Shown piece by piece: positions 39,610 through 50,407 of a stretch of DNA of 64,000 nucleotides. Under the pieces are notes generated by a model. It did not search any database, had not been told where the DNA came from, and saw only the letters and a list, made by a program, of their open reading frames with translations. This DNA is from Craspedostauros australis (taxonomy: Eukaryota; Bacillariophyta; Bacillariophyceae; Mastogloiales; Achnanthaceae). The DNA lies in contig JAMXDE010000005.1 of the NCBI GenBank assembly GCA_026770025.1, forward strand, positions 1,736,001 to 1,800,000, written 5' to 3'. Position numbers and translations under genes: made by a program. Within the stretch, counting starts at the first letter, position 1. Every line of letters starts with the position of its first letter.

Positions 39610-42606
39610 ATGAACAAGCCAGAACAAAATCTGGAGCTCGGCTCTTCTCACAACAGCGAAGAGGTAGCCATGGCCAACGAGAGCAAGGAAGGCGAAGCCA
39701 GCAGCAGCCGTCACGATGTGGCAGGCAAGACAAGCAATCCGCGCCGCAAGTTTCAAGATGAAGCACAATCGTCAGGAACCGCCTCAACACAAGATGAACA
39801 ACGTCACATCTTCCACAAGGCCAAGCAACTCCTCGAACCAGCGGCAGTTTACCGCTCCGTGATCTACCTCTACGCCGAGCGCAAGCTCTTGGTCTTCTTC
39901 CTCATCCACTTCATGACCACCATGGTGGTGTTCACCCACTTTGCGTTGCAAAAATTCCAGCTCCAAGAGAACAAAACCCCGGACGGGGCCAGCTGGTACT
40001 GGTGGAAGCGCATGGTGCCACCAGTGGAGTTTGGATGCTCACATGCCATCTTGTTCCAGATGGCCTTGCTCCCGCTGACAATGTCGCGGCTGAGCATCGC
40101 ATCCCTCTCCAGGTCGTTCATTGACAAGATCGTCCCCATGAATCGGATGCTCCGCTTGCACATCCACTTTGGCTACACCATGATCTTCATCGTGTTCTCG
40201 GCCACACTCCTCTTCTTCGTCTACGCTGGCATGCTATGCGCTGACGGCGAGGAGGGATTCTGCGACAAGTTCACAACCGAGATCGCGATCACGGGATACG
40301 CCATCCTCGCCTGCTTGATGATCATCGGCGGAACATCCTACTTCCGATACGTCATCCCGTACGAGCTGTTCTACGCCATCCACCACCTCGTCTTCGTCAT
40401 GTACTTCATCACTATCGCACATACCTTCGACGCGAAGCACCGCCGACACCCAGGCAGCCGAAGTCAGACCTTCCAGTGGTTTTCATCGACTCTGCTGTTC
40501 TACTTGTGCGACCGTGCCGCCATGCATCTCAACCACAAGCACAGGGTCAACGTGGTGATGGCCACCAGCGTATCAGGAACCGGTGGGTCCAAGACGATCA
40601 TCCTCAAGCTCCGTCGCCCTGACCTCTTCCGCTTCAGCCCTGGCCAGTACGCTTTCCTCCGTATCAAGCAGTTCGACATCCACTGGCATCCATTCTCCAT
40701 CGCTTCTGGCCCGGACTCTCCTGATCTTGACTTCTACATCGAGGTCTTCGACGAGCAGTCATGGACGGGGAAACTCTGGAAGCTGCTCGATGATAGCTCC
40801 GATCAGGGCCTTGAATCGGAGCTGTGCGTGGAGGTCATGGGACCCTGCGGGACAGCCTTGGCCAAGATCGAGGACTACACGCACGCGCTCGCGATTGGGT
40901 CGGGTACTGGTGCGTGTTCCGTGTGGGTTCGCACTGTGACAAATGCGTTGGTAAGCGACTTGTTCTCTGCGGCCATTTTGCTTCGTCAATGTCCTCTTCT
41001 CACCTTCGGTATCTTGTCACCACGTTCGAACTCCTGCGAACCCAAAATGAAACAATGTGCGACCGTGGAATGAACAGGAATCGTCCCGCTGCTCAGCCTG
41101 TTCAACCAACATGTGCAGCAGATGCTCAAGCTCGACCCAAGGCAGCGCCTTTCGGATCTCTTCGAGCGCCAGGACAAGCTCTTCCAGCTTGACATCGCCA
41201 ACCAGGCACGCAAGGGATCCGTGGCGAGAGAAATCAGCCGCATCGCATGCTCCACCCCAGCCTATGCAGGACAGAATGGTGACGGCACTCGCACCAGAGC
41301 TCAGCTTCCAGCCTCTACCAAGCGAGATGAGCTAAACCAGACGATCTGCGATGGGATCATGGCGCAGGATGAACTGACGGAGTGGGATGCCATGCACCGC
41401 AACAAGGCCAGCCTGCGACGATCTGCCTTCCTTGCCACCCGCTCCATCTATGGCGTCGTCTTCCTCGCCTTCATGCCAGTGCTGGGAGTTACGCTGTTCG
41501 CATTGACGATCTCATGGAACACGATCCCGATCGATCTCTACGATGGCATGATCGATGCACTGAAGGTATTGACGGTCATGTTCCAGACCATCTTTGCTAT
41601 CATTGCCATCTTCATTTGGAACGGCCACAGCCTCCTGGCCTACGTCGACGCCTCACTCTGCTTCGTCAGCCCGTTCGCTGACTGGGGATGGTTCCGCATG
41701 TATGACAATCACGGCAGGCTCGACGATGGACATCTGGCCTTGTTCTGTCTGCTGACACTGTACATGACAGCCCGAGTGTGGGCGAAGGCAGTGCTGCCAC
41801 GGCACAAGTCATGGAAGAGGCAGATTAACCGGGATGAAGCCACCAAGCTCGATTCCCTGAAGGTCATGTGGACCACGCGGTCCGTCTCGCAAGTGTCCAA
41901 GATCCTCCCGGACATCCTCGTGGTCTGGGATGCATTGGTCAAAGCATGGGGCATCGAAAATGCTCTGCAAGTGTGCCGCTTCAGCATCTTCATCACCGAT
42001 CGGGACACCGACGCATGCGATGCGCTGAAGACGGAGATCGAACATACATCGCTCTACAAGTGCGGCGCCATTCAGTTCCGTCGCATCGACCTGCCACGCA
42101 TCATCGAGGATCACACGCTCGAGATGATCAAGACGCAAGCCATGTCGTATTCGATGCTGGCGTTTTGCGGCTCGCAGGAGCTTGCCTCTCGCGTCCAGCT
42201 GTGCAAGATCTCAAACGATATGGTGACGGCCATGACAGGAAATGGCAGGCACCAGATGGACTTCGTCTCCGAGAATTATGGTGGATCGAAGACGGCAAAG
42301 GTGGAGAAGGTGACCAGCGACAAGCAAGACTCTGGTGTTGTCAGTGGCCATGATGTCACTCCGCAGAAAAGGGGCTCCAGCCAACCGTTGGCAACACGCA
42401 GGGTCTCCCAGTATGCGTTGCCTCATCACGATGATGATATCGTGAAGTCCAAAATGAACCGTCTCTCGTCCCAGCGCACGGGCATGAGCATGTTGATTGA
42501 CGGGCGTGATCAATACCGTTCCTCGCAAATGAGCATGAACATTGCCATGGCCATTGCCGAACTTGAGCAATCTTGCGAATCTGAGTCCGACACTGTTGCA
42601 GCATAA
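39610..42606 (+). CDS. NADPH oxidase/ferric reductase-type flavocytochrome with membrane insert
   Basis: Join of 39610-40909 and 41078-42606 with a 168-bp GT-AG intron; 942 residues. The junction restores GSGTGIVPLLSLF, the NADPH-binding motif. The N-terminus is hydrophilic. The ferric reductase membrane domain (about 96-290) holds the expected haem histidines (RLHIHFGYT, HHLVFVMYFITIAH). The FAD motif is HWHPFSIAS (about 358). The NAD domain is split: between GTGIVP (about 433) and VMWTTRS (about 696) lies an extra segment of about 240 residues with several hydrophobic helices (about 548-669). The domain then resumes with FCGSQEL (about 797) and FVSENYG. The family moves electrons from NADPH across a membrane to oxygen or ferric iron. 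No EF-hand is seen, so I cannot choose between oxidase and iron reductase. Confidence 0.88.
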
Positions 42607-42648
42607 GGTGCTGCGGAATCGAACCGCTCTGCCTACCAGGCCACCTTA
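42604..42648 (-). other. Compact tRNA-like fold without anticodon arm
   Basis: On the minus strand the ends taaggtg/cacctta pair. Inside are a small gcc-tggta-ggc hairpin like a D arm and a gcgg-ttcgatt-ccgc hairpin with a standard T loop. There is no anticodon arm and the length is only 45. It overlaps the oxidase stop codon. It may be a tRNA relic, a 3' UTR structure or chance. Confidence 0.35.
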
Positions 42649-43924
42649 GTCGAAGCTGCGACTGTCTAGAGATACAAATTCCTGTTCTAACATGACACAA
42701 CCTGAACGCGGAATTGTGAGATAATATGGTATCCGAGACTCAGAAAGTCCTGCAGTCTAGAACTACCGTCCCAGACAACATTCTACTTCAAATCGGATCC
42801 TGGAGGAAAGGCATGGTTGGTTCAAGCCGTTCTGCCAACCAACGCCATCGTAAACACGGATGCACAATACATTCAAACCAAAAGAGGAGAAACTTCGGAG
42901 AGCAAAGCGAACGCCAAGCAAACCAATGAAGCAAGATCCATGCATAATCATTCTCACAATTTAGTTTCTTAGTTACACTTCATTCCTGAGTACTAGTTGT
43001 CACCAGTGAGCCAGGCAGTGTCCTCGTCCAAAACGGGTAAGTCCGCTGCTGGGAAACAACGGGAATCGAAACGAACAGCCGCTCCCCATCGTATTGGTAG
43101 GCTCATGCGATCAGTGTGGATCGGGCACTGAAGGGGGAAGACGAAGATAGCGTGATGGTCAGAGCAATGTAGCGTAGAAGTGCAGCACTGTACGAGTAAA
43201 GCATTGGTAGATTAATGATACAGCGCTCCCTAATCGTAGCATGCCCATGAAGCACATCGCCATGAAGCCACGGGGTGTTGGTGGACATCGCATGAAAACT
43301 TACTGCTGTCAGGAATCCGGTGTTCTGAAACACTGAATTGCCGCACCTCCCAATGATGTGGAGTCGAGCGTCGTGAAATTCTATATTGCCGCAACTACCA
43401 CTTTGGATCTTTGTGACAGAAAATGTGAGTTGCGTGCGTCTTGCGGTGAAGAACGCCACGTGCCGAATGCGAACTGGACTATGACATTCGTGACCTCAAT
43501 GCAGGAAAGGGAATCACACGTGTATGTCGCAGGGGGGCAGGGATGTTGGATTTGTGACCAGCATCACGATACACGCGACTACGGCCCCCATGTCGCAACC
43601 AATGAGAAACGAGTACTCGAGACAGGCAGATGGCACGAAGAGTGAGATGGCCTGTGAACGAACCACTGATGATGAACCAGCAAATGATTGGTGAAGTATC
43701 GGAGAAGTATGGAGAGGCATCGGAGATGATCGGAGATGTGCAATGATGAGAAGCTGAGAAAGCGATCATCCAAGTTGTTCCTGTGAAGCATGGAAGACTG
43801 TGATCTGATCGAATCGGATGAGCCAGGTGATGCACATGATTGAGCAATGTCTAAGCCAACAAAACTATCAGAGACAAGACAACGCAATGAGTGCACGGAC
43901 ATGGGGAAATTGGTAGGGCATGCA
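42649..43924 (+). other. Intergenic region after the oxidase gene
   Basis: No convincing gene. It probably includes the 3' UTR. A repeat-like stretch near 43690-43745 has several cggagatg/gaagtatgg units. Short open frames (up to 122 codons) lack any domain. It ends at catgca, directly before the next LTR. Confidence 0.4.
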
Positions 43925-44128
43925 TGTTGGAAAGTTCCGTGATTGGAAGCCTACGATTGTGGAAGATGGTGTTGTTGATAGTCGTTCTGTTTGCTATTTC
44001 ATTTCGTTGGCGCTCCGATCCTCTCGGTGTACACCAGTTGTCTTGCCCGATGCTCTTGGTGCTTCAATCTGTTTCGTAGATTCAGTCTCCCACTATGAGT
44101 CGGTATGCGAGATGCTCTCTTGCTGCTC

Positions 44129-44168
<40 letters not shown>

Positions 44169-44708
44169 ATCGTGTGCTCGTCGCACACGATACTCCGTGT
44201 TCGATGCGTACTCTGCATTCGACACTCCGTTCATTCAGTACTGGCTCCTACTCCATGAGTACTTACCATTTGAACTTCACCTTCTGTATCCATGATCTTG
44301 ATGCCCTTCGGTCATCGGATCTTCGCCTCCTGCTCTGACATGGAGACAGATGTCGACGTGGTGACACAATGACATCCTGTCGACGTCAGTCGGCGTCCTT
44401 CTGTTCTCCAGATGTCATGTTCCATTGGTGATGCAGCAGTCTGTCAGATGATATCGTCATCTGAGGTTTAGTTGGGAAGTACCTCGAGATTCTCTCGGTA
44501 CCATTGATGGATGGACGGACGATGTTTCCGATTCTCTCAGAAATCGTCGATTGCAAATTTCCTCCAGAAATCTTGCTCATTTTCGTGTGTTCCATTTCCC
44601 CTGTAATTCTGACGAATCACAGCATACTATTGACACGAATGTAGTTGTACCGTCCAGGTACGTATGAGAGAATAACGGGTGAACGATGCACATATACACG
44701 TACATCTC
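43925..44708 (-). repeat. LTR of the A/B family, minus, end clipped
   Basis: It aligns in reverse with the A/B LTR from tgttggaaagttccg to cacgtacatctc. The last four bases (gaca) are absent and element D's LTR begins there. It has a long (CT)n run (44137-44164). It looks like an older solo LTR into whose edge element D inserted. Confidence 0.82.
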
Positions 44709-45274
44709 TGTTGGAAGGCTCCGCGCACGGAGAATCGGTAGTAGTCAACACTCTTTCTCAAAGTGTTTCTGTTACTGTTACTGTTGTAGCTATTGATTGT
44801 TGGTGAGCGAGCGTGGGGAATGAGATGATCAAGATGCTCTCTTGATCCGTCTCTTCCTTGCTCTCATTGCTTGGTGCAATCCTCTTGCACCTCCATGCAC
44901 ATTACTCTCATGTTGCTCGTTGATGTTGACTTGATCGTCAACGTTGTCGTTTCTCTCTCGTTGTCTCGTCGTTGTTCCGTTCTCAGGTTTTGTTGAACCT
45001 GATGATTGATCGAATCTGATGGAATATTCACAACATATTTCATTCCTGTAGACCTGGTAGTTAAGGTCTCGATGTGACGTCACGTGTGATGGATACTGTG
45101 GTATCCGCTGGTATCGCGGTATCCTGCTATCGTAGTATCGCGGTATCCTCGTGGTATCGCGGTGGTATTCCTGTGACGTCATAGTTTTGGGTCGTGATTC
45201 CGCCACCAAATATTCTGGATGATGGCGCGCAAGTGTGACTGATGCATACACATCCAAGTACACACATTCCGACA
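44709..45274 (-). repeat. 3' LTR of element D
   Basis: 566 bp in minus orientation, starting (minus strand) TGTCGGAATGTG at 45274 and ending ...CCTTCCAACA at 44709. The purine tract aggaaggg (45282-45275) comes before it. It has a cluster of ggtatcgcggtatc-type repeats at about 45105-45175. Only its outer 20 bases or so resemble the A/B LTR end. Confidence 0.85.
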
Positions 45275-45293
45275 CCCTTCCTGTAGGCGTCAG

Positions 45294-48200
45294 TCATTCG
45301 TTGCTGTCGCCAGTGTGTAGGTAGGACTTCTCGTGCTCGCGCTGTAGCTCCGACTTGATGTTCTTCGTGAAGCCGTCGCTTCGGTTGTTCTCTGATTTGA
45401 CGAAGATGATTTCGATCAGCTTGTCATTCACCATGTTGCGGACGTAGTGATGGCGTACGTCGATATGGCGGGAGCGTTGCGATGTTGAGGGATTCTTCGC
45501 GATGAAGATCGCTCCAACATTGTCGACTCTCGCGGTGATTGGAGTCTTCACTGGCACTCCCACACTCTCCAGGAGTTGCATCACAAAGAAGATCTCCTTC
45601 GCCGCTTCGGATAGCGCGATGTACTCTGCCTCTGATGAACTGAGAGTCACTGCCTTCTGCGCCTTGGATCGCCAGAGGATAGGGACTTGACAGAGGTAGA
45701 GAATGAATCCGCCGACACTGATGCGAGTGTCCTTGTCTCCGGCGTATTCGCTGTCGCAGAACATCTCCATGTTCCATGCGCTGCTGTCTGTCATGACGGC
45801 TTGGATCTTCAGACCGTAGTGCTTCGTGTCGATGACGTATTTGATGATACGTCGCATCTCCTTGGTTGCAGCCTTGGTCGGTCCATCGAGTACCTTCGTC
45901 AGCTCTCTGACAGGATTGGCGATGTCGGGACGTGAATGCTTGATTAGGAAAAGAAGCATTCCCACTCCCTTGCGATAGTCAGCATGCTCTGCTGCATCTA
46001 CCTTCTGCAATCCGTTCTCTTCGGATGGGCGAACGATGCTCTGGCTTGGCGTCCCTGGCGTCGCATAGCGCTGCATCTTCTCCACCTCTGCACCAAACTC
46101 GGTGATCAGGTTTCGGATCAGATGTGGCTGGCGTAGGACGGCTCCCGTCTTGTCTGCGTTGAGCTGGATGTTGCAGCTGAGGTAGTCACCCAAACCCTTC
46201 TCGATGGTGACCTTGAACTTGCTCTTCTGGATGTCGATCATGAATTGCTCGAGTGCCTTCTGGTGTCCGCAGCAGAAGCAGCCGTCAACGTAGATCGCCA
46301 CGATGACTGTTTCGTTCTTCGTCTTGCGATGGAAGAGACACGGATCTGCCGCGCTCTGGTCGAATCGCATTCCCTTCAGCGTTGACACCAGCATCTTGAA
46401 CCATTGGCGTGCGCTCTGGACCAGCCCGTAGATTGGCTTGTGTAGCAGCAGCGCCTCATCAGGTGTGCTGTCCATTCCGCTTGGACAATTCATGTACACC
46501 TCTTCTTCGAGGTCGCCGTACAAGAATGCCGTGACGACGTCCACGAGTGCGCAGTCCATCTTCTGCAGCATCATGATCACCATCATCACACGGTACGTGA
46601 CGTCGTGGATGACAGGCGAGTGGTGCTCTTGGTAGTCCACTCCTGCAATCTGCGAATAGCCACACGCCACCAGACGCGCTCGATAGGTTCCATTGCGCTT
46701 TAATTTAAACACCCATTTGCACTTGCAGCATCTGCGGTCCCTTGGAATCGATGAGCGCTTGATCTTGCTGTAGACGGATCGAGCATCCATCGAACCGAAC
46801 TCCTTTGCGATGGCAGCTCTGTAGCCCTTCCGGTGTGTTGCATTCGGATGGTTGAATGCTTGGTCAAAGGTTGATGGCTCGATGTGCGTCGGCGTCTCTC
46901 CTGTCTCATCTTGGGTGGTTGCGCAGATCTCTATCTTGAAATCGTCGGTGCTGATTGTGTTGTTACCGAATAGAGCATCGGTAACTGCGTTGGTGATGTC
47001 TGATGGAGGAGAGTCGCTGTCTTCGTCGTTCGTAGCTTCGTCGTTCTCCTCATTCTCGTCGGTGGTGTTGCCATTGGTTTCGTCATCGTCGTTGGTCTCC
47101 TCGCTGCTGTCCTGATCGTGGTCTGTGTTGCTCTTGTCGTCGTCGGTGTCGCTTCCCCTATTGAAGACGGATAGGTTGGTAGTGAACCGCTTGCCTTCAT
47201 GCTTCTCTTTCTTTCCTGGCTTGTTGTAGTTCGCAAGGTTGCGCAATTCGCTCTTTCCTTTCACGTTGGATGGCAGCGATGCACGCGACTTTGCATTCGT
47301 TTTTGCTTGATGCTTGCTTCGCTCGATGTATCGCTGTTGTCGTTCGCTGCGAGTGGTATCGCGCTTGCTTGGTCGTCTTGGGGGATCAGCAGTCGTGGTG
47401 CGACTAGCTTTCGAATCGTCGTTCGCTTCGTGCGAACGCTTGCGTGACGTTGGCGGAGTGCGGAGGATGCTTGGCGGGACACTCGGTGGGGCGACATCTT
47501 CAATGTCGGTGACCGTGTCGTCGTCGACAGGAATCGCGTCAACCTCTTCTTCGGACGCAGTCCCTTCGTCCACTGGTGTGGTCGCCGTCTCGCTTGCGAG
47601 ACCTGGTGAGTCCTCCTTTGCACTCGTGTTGTTGTCGGTGTCGTCATTGTCCTCATCGTCGTCATCTGAGAGGACGTGGTAGGAATTCGCGTCGGCGAAT
47701 GACACAGAGCGTCGCTTCGGCTTGGCTCGAGCGGTGTGGGACGGCGCTGTCCCTTCCCTTCCGACCAGGATGAATCCGTCATCGTCGGTCTCTGTTGGTC
47801 GCTCGGCGTCGGTTGCGACGATCTGACTCCCTTCCGGCTTCCCATCGTCCGAGCCGTAGGTCCAACCCTTGAAGTGCCCGTACGATCTGTTGAGCCACTT
47901 CACGTCTCTGGTGCAGATGATGGACTTGGTGGATGGGCGGTACATGTTGTAGACGCCGGATCCATGCTGTGGAGCATATCCGACGAACAACATCGCCTCG
48001 CCTCTGTTCTGGAGTTTCGCCGTCATGCCTCCGTAGGCCGTCTTGACGACTCCGACTTCACCAAAGGTGCGAAGTCCGCTTGCATACTTCGGATCCTCTC
48101 CGAAGAATAGATGGTGTGGCGACTTGGTCTGTCCCTTCGCCACGGTGATGTTGGCGACCGCGGTCGCGACGTTGGCTGCCGCAGCCCATAGCCCAGGTCT

Positions 48201-49579
48201 GTGCTCCTCGTTGAGCTGGGCACCGTTCAGCATGGATCGCATCTTCGTGTACAAGTATGCGAACTTGCGCTCGACTCTGCCGTTCTGTTGTGGCGTGTTG
48301 GATGCCGTGTATTCGAATGAGACGTCGAATCCGGCTTCGAGTAGATGGGCCTCCGATGCCTTGTTCTCTCCGCTGTTGTCTCCGCGGAAGATGGTTGGTT
48401 TGCCGTCGGTGTGCGGCTGCATCTTCTGGAGGAATCGCTTCAGGAAGGCCGGTTGGTCGCTCTTGTTGGTGAGGAAGATGCTCCAGCAGTAATCTGTGTG
48501 GTCGTCTACGATCAACACCCAGTACCGCTTGTTTCCGAAGCTCGTGTGCTTTGTGTAGCTGATGTCGATGAAGAATCGCTCACATCGTCGCGATGCTCTC
48601 GCGATGGTCGCCTTCGGGACGTTCTTCACTCGTGCGTTGGCGATGGCACAGTGCTTGCATGGCGGCATGGTGCCGACGATGTTCCATCCGTGGTGCGATG
48701 CGGTTCGTTGCATTGCCTCAAGTGGGGCGTGTCCCAACATGCGATGGAGTGTGGACGCGTTGATGCCCTTCGGTGGATCCGATGTGACGGCCGCAGCCGT
48801 GATGTCTGTGCGTGGCTTGACTGCATGCATCTGCACGCCAGTCACGAAGCCATTTCGCGTGTGGAACACTCGATCGAACACGATCTTGTTCCCGTTGCCG
48901 TTCGCGATGTCCATGATGATGCCATTGTTGCCGATCTGGTATCCATTCTCCAGCGCCTTGTTCGTTGAGAACAGGTTCACCCACATCTTGGGTGCGAACT
49001 TCACGTCGTTCAGTCTGATGGTGCGCTGTGTGTTGTCGCGTTGCTTCACTCGGAGATAGATGGACCCCATCTTTGGTGAGTTGAGTTGCGTGTTGTCACC
49101 GACCTTCACAAAGGACTGGATGTGGCGGATGTTGAACATCCCCTTGTCCGAATTCACAATGTGGCATGAGGCTCCACTGTCGGCGAGCCATGTGTGTTCA
49201 TCGGGTGTGTCGGTGTGGTGGTTGGATGCACGAAAGCGCGTGCGATCCACAACCATGATTGCCAACTCGTCGTCATCGGAGGAGTCGTCGTCGTAGGATG
49301 ACTCACCCGTGCTGGAATCGTCCCAATCGATTGGAGGGCGCATTGGTTCTGCTTGCTGTGGCGGCTCCGGTCTTGCCTGTTGCGGTGGCTCAGGTCGCCT
49401 TTCCTGTGGTCGGTGGTGAAGAAGTGCCGCCATGCATCCTCCGAGGATGAAGTGCCGCTCCATGATGCTCAGTGGTGGTTGGCCGTGACGCTCGAGGATC
49501 CTGTTGAGAATCATGCTGTTTGCCAGGATCTCTTCGATTGACAGAAGCTCTGCCATGATGAACATTGCTGACACTCGTC
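45294..49579 (-). CDS. Copia pol of element D, gag missing, RT active site YVDG
   Basis: A single open frame related to element B. It starts abruptly at the element E junction and corresponds to about residue 700 of B, so capsid and zinc knuckles are gone. The protease (ADSGASC), integrase (FIDIS, RGDNSGE, NGRVERKF), RT and RNase H (FCDSEYAGD, SSSEAEYIALSE, VDNVGAIF) are all in frame. The RT catalytic box reads YVDG (codon GGC, near 46290) in place of YVDD, which removes an essential aspartate. The frame has no stop, so the loss of activity may be recent, or enzyme is supplied by other copies. The 5' LTR and gag would have lain to the right, where element E now sits. Confidence 0.9.
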
Positions 49580-50327
49580 TGTTAGGAATTGAGGGTACGA
49601 CTTTGTCGGAATACCCATAATTGCCGCACCTCCCAACATTGTTGGTCACAGCTTTGAATATTATTCGTCACATGTTCGGAGACTATTTGTCACACCTTTG
49701 TATACCATGTCATTATGACTATGACTAAGCATACGGACGCGATTGATACCTGTATAACCGCAAGGAGGGTAGCCTGTCCTCTGGTAACGTAAGGAAGACA
49801 CCCACGGCGGATCAGGAGGTCCCGATACCACGCCTACCATGGCAACCATCAAGACGACGACGTCGATCAGAACAGCATGTCCATGGGCAAGTGACGCACC
49901 TTCTTCAGAGGACAGCACATGCCCCTCCTACGGACAAGAACATCCGCAGGTTTGGAAACATCAGAAAGGATCAGAACATCCGCAGGTTTGGAACATCACC
50001 AAAGGAGACATCGGCTATGAGACGATGGTGTCATGAGGATCAACGAAGGAAACATGAGACAGGCAAGTGCTCAAGGCTGCAGATCCCTACCATGCAAACG
50101 TAGACAGCTACGGCAATGCAGAGACAAGGAAGCAAGAACAGAGCATGATGAATGAAGAGGGAAGCACCTAAGAGACAACAGGATGCCCCGTGTCGTTACC
50201 GCGACAGATGCCTGTCAAGAAAACGAAATCGGAAGAGAAAGTGAGATTGTGCTCACAGTTCTAAAACGGTACAGTTTCTAACAGCAGATTAGAATTTAGT
50301 ACTAACTATAACCCCGGATTTCCAACA
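49580..50327 (+). repeat. 5' LTR of element E
   Basis: TGTTAGGAATTGAGG...GGATTTCCAACA, 748 bp. It is followed directly by the 12-bp palindrome cgtttcgaaacg (50328-50339). Confidence 0.94.
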
Positions 50328-50339
50328 CGTTTCGAAACG
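50328..50339 (+). promoter_or_regulatory. Palindromic box in primer-binding-site position (element E)
   Basis: The perfect palindrome cgtttcgaaacg touches the LTR, as in element B (cgtttataaacg). Only the central four bases differ between the two families. Confidence 0.5.
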
Positions 50340-50407
50340 TTACGATTGAAATCCTACGTTTCTACCACCATCAACACAGCAACAAACATCCTCTCATCAT
50401 CATCACC

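Noticed and set aside
42604-42648. A functional tRNA gene
   Set aside because: A T arm and acceptor stem are visible but there is no anticodon arm and the length is 45; kept only as a curiosity.
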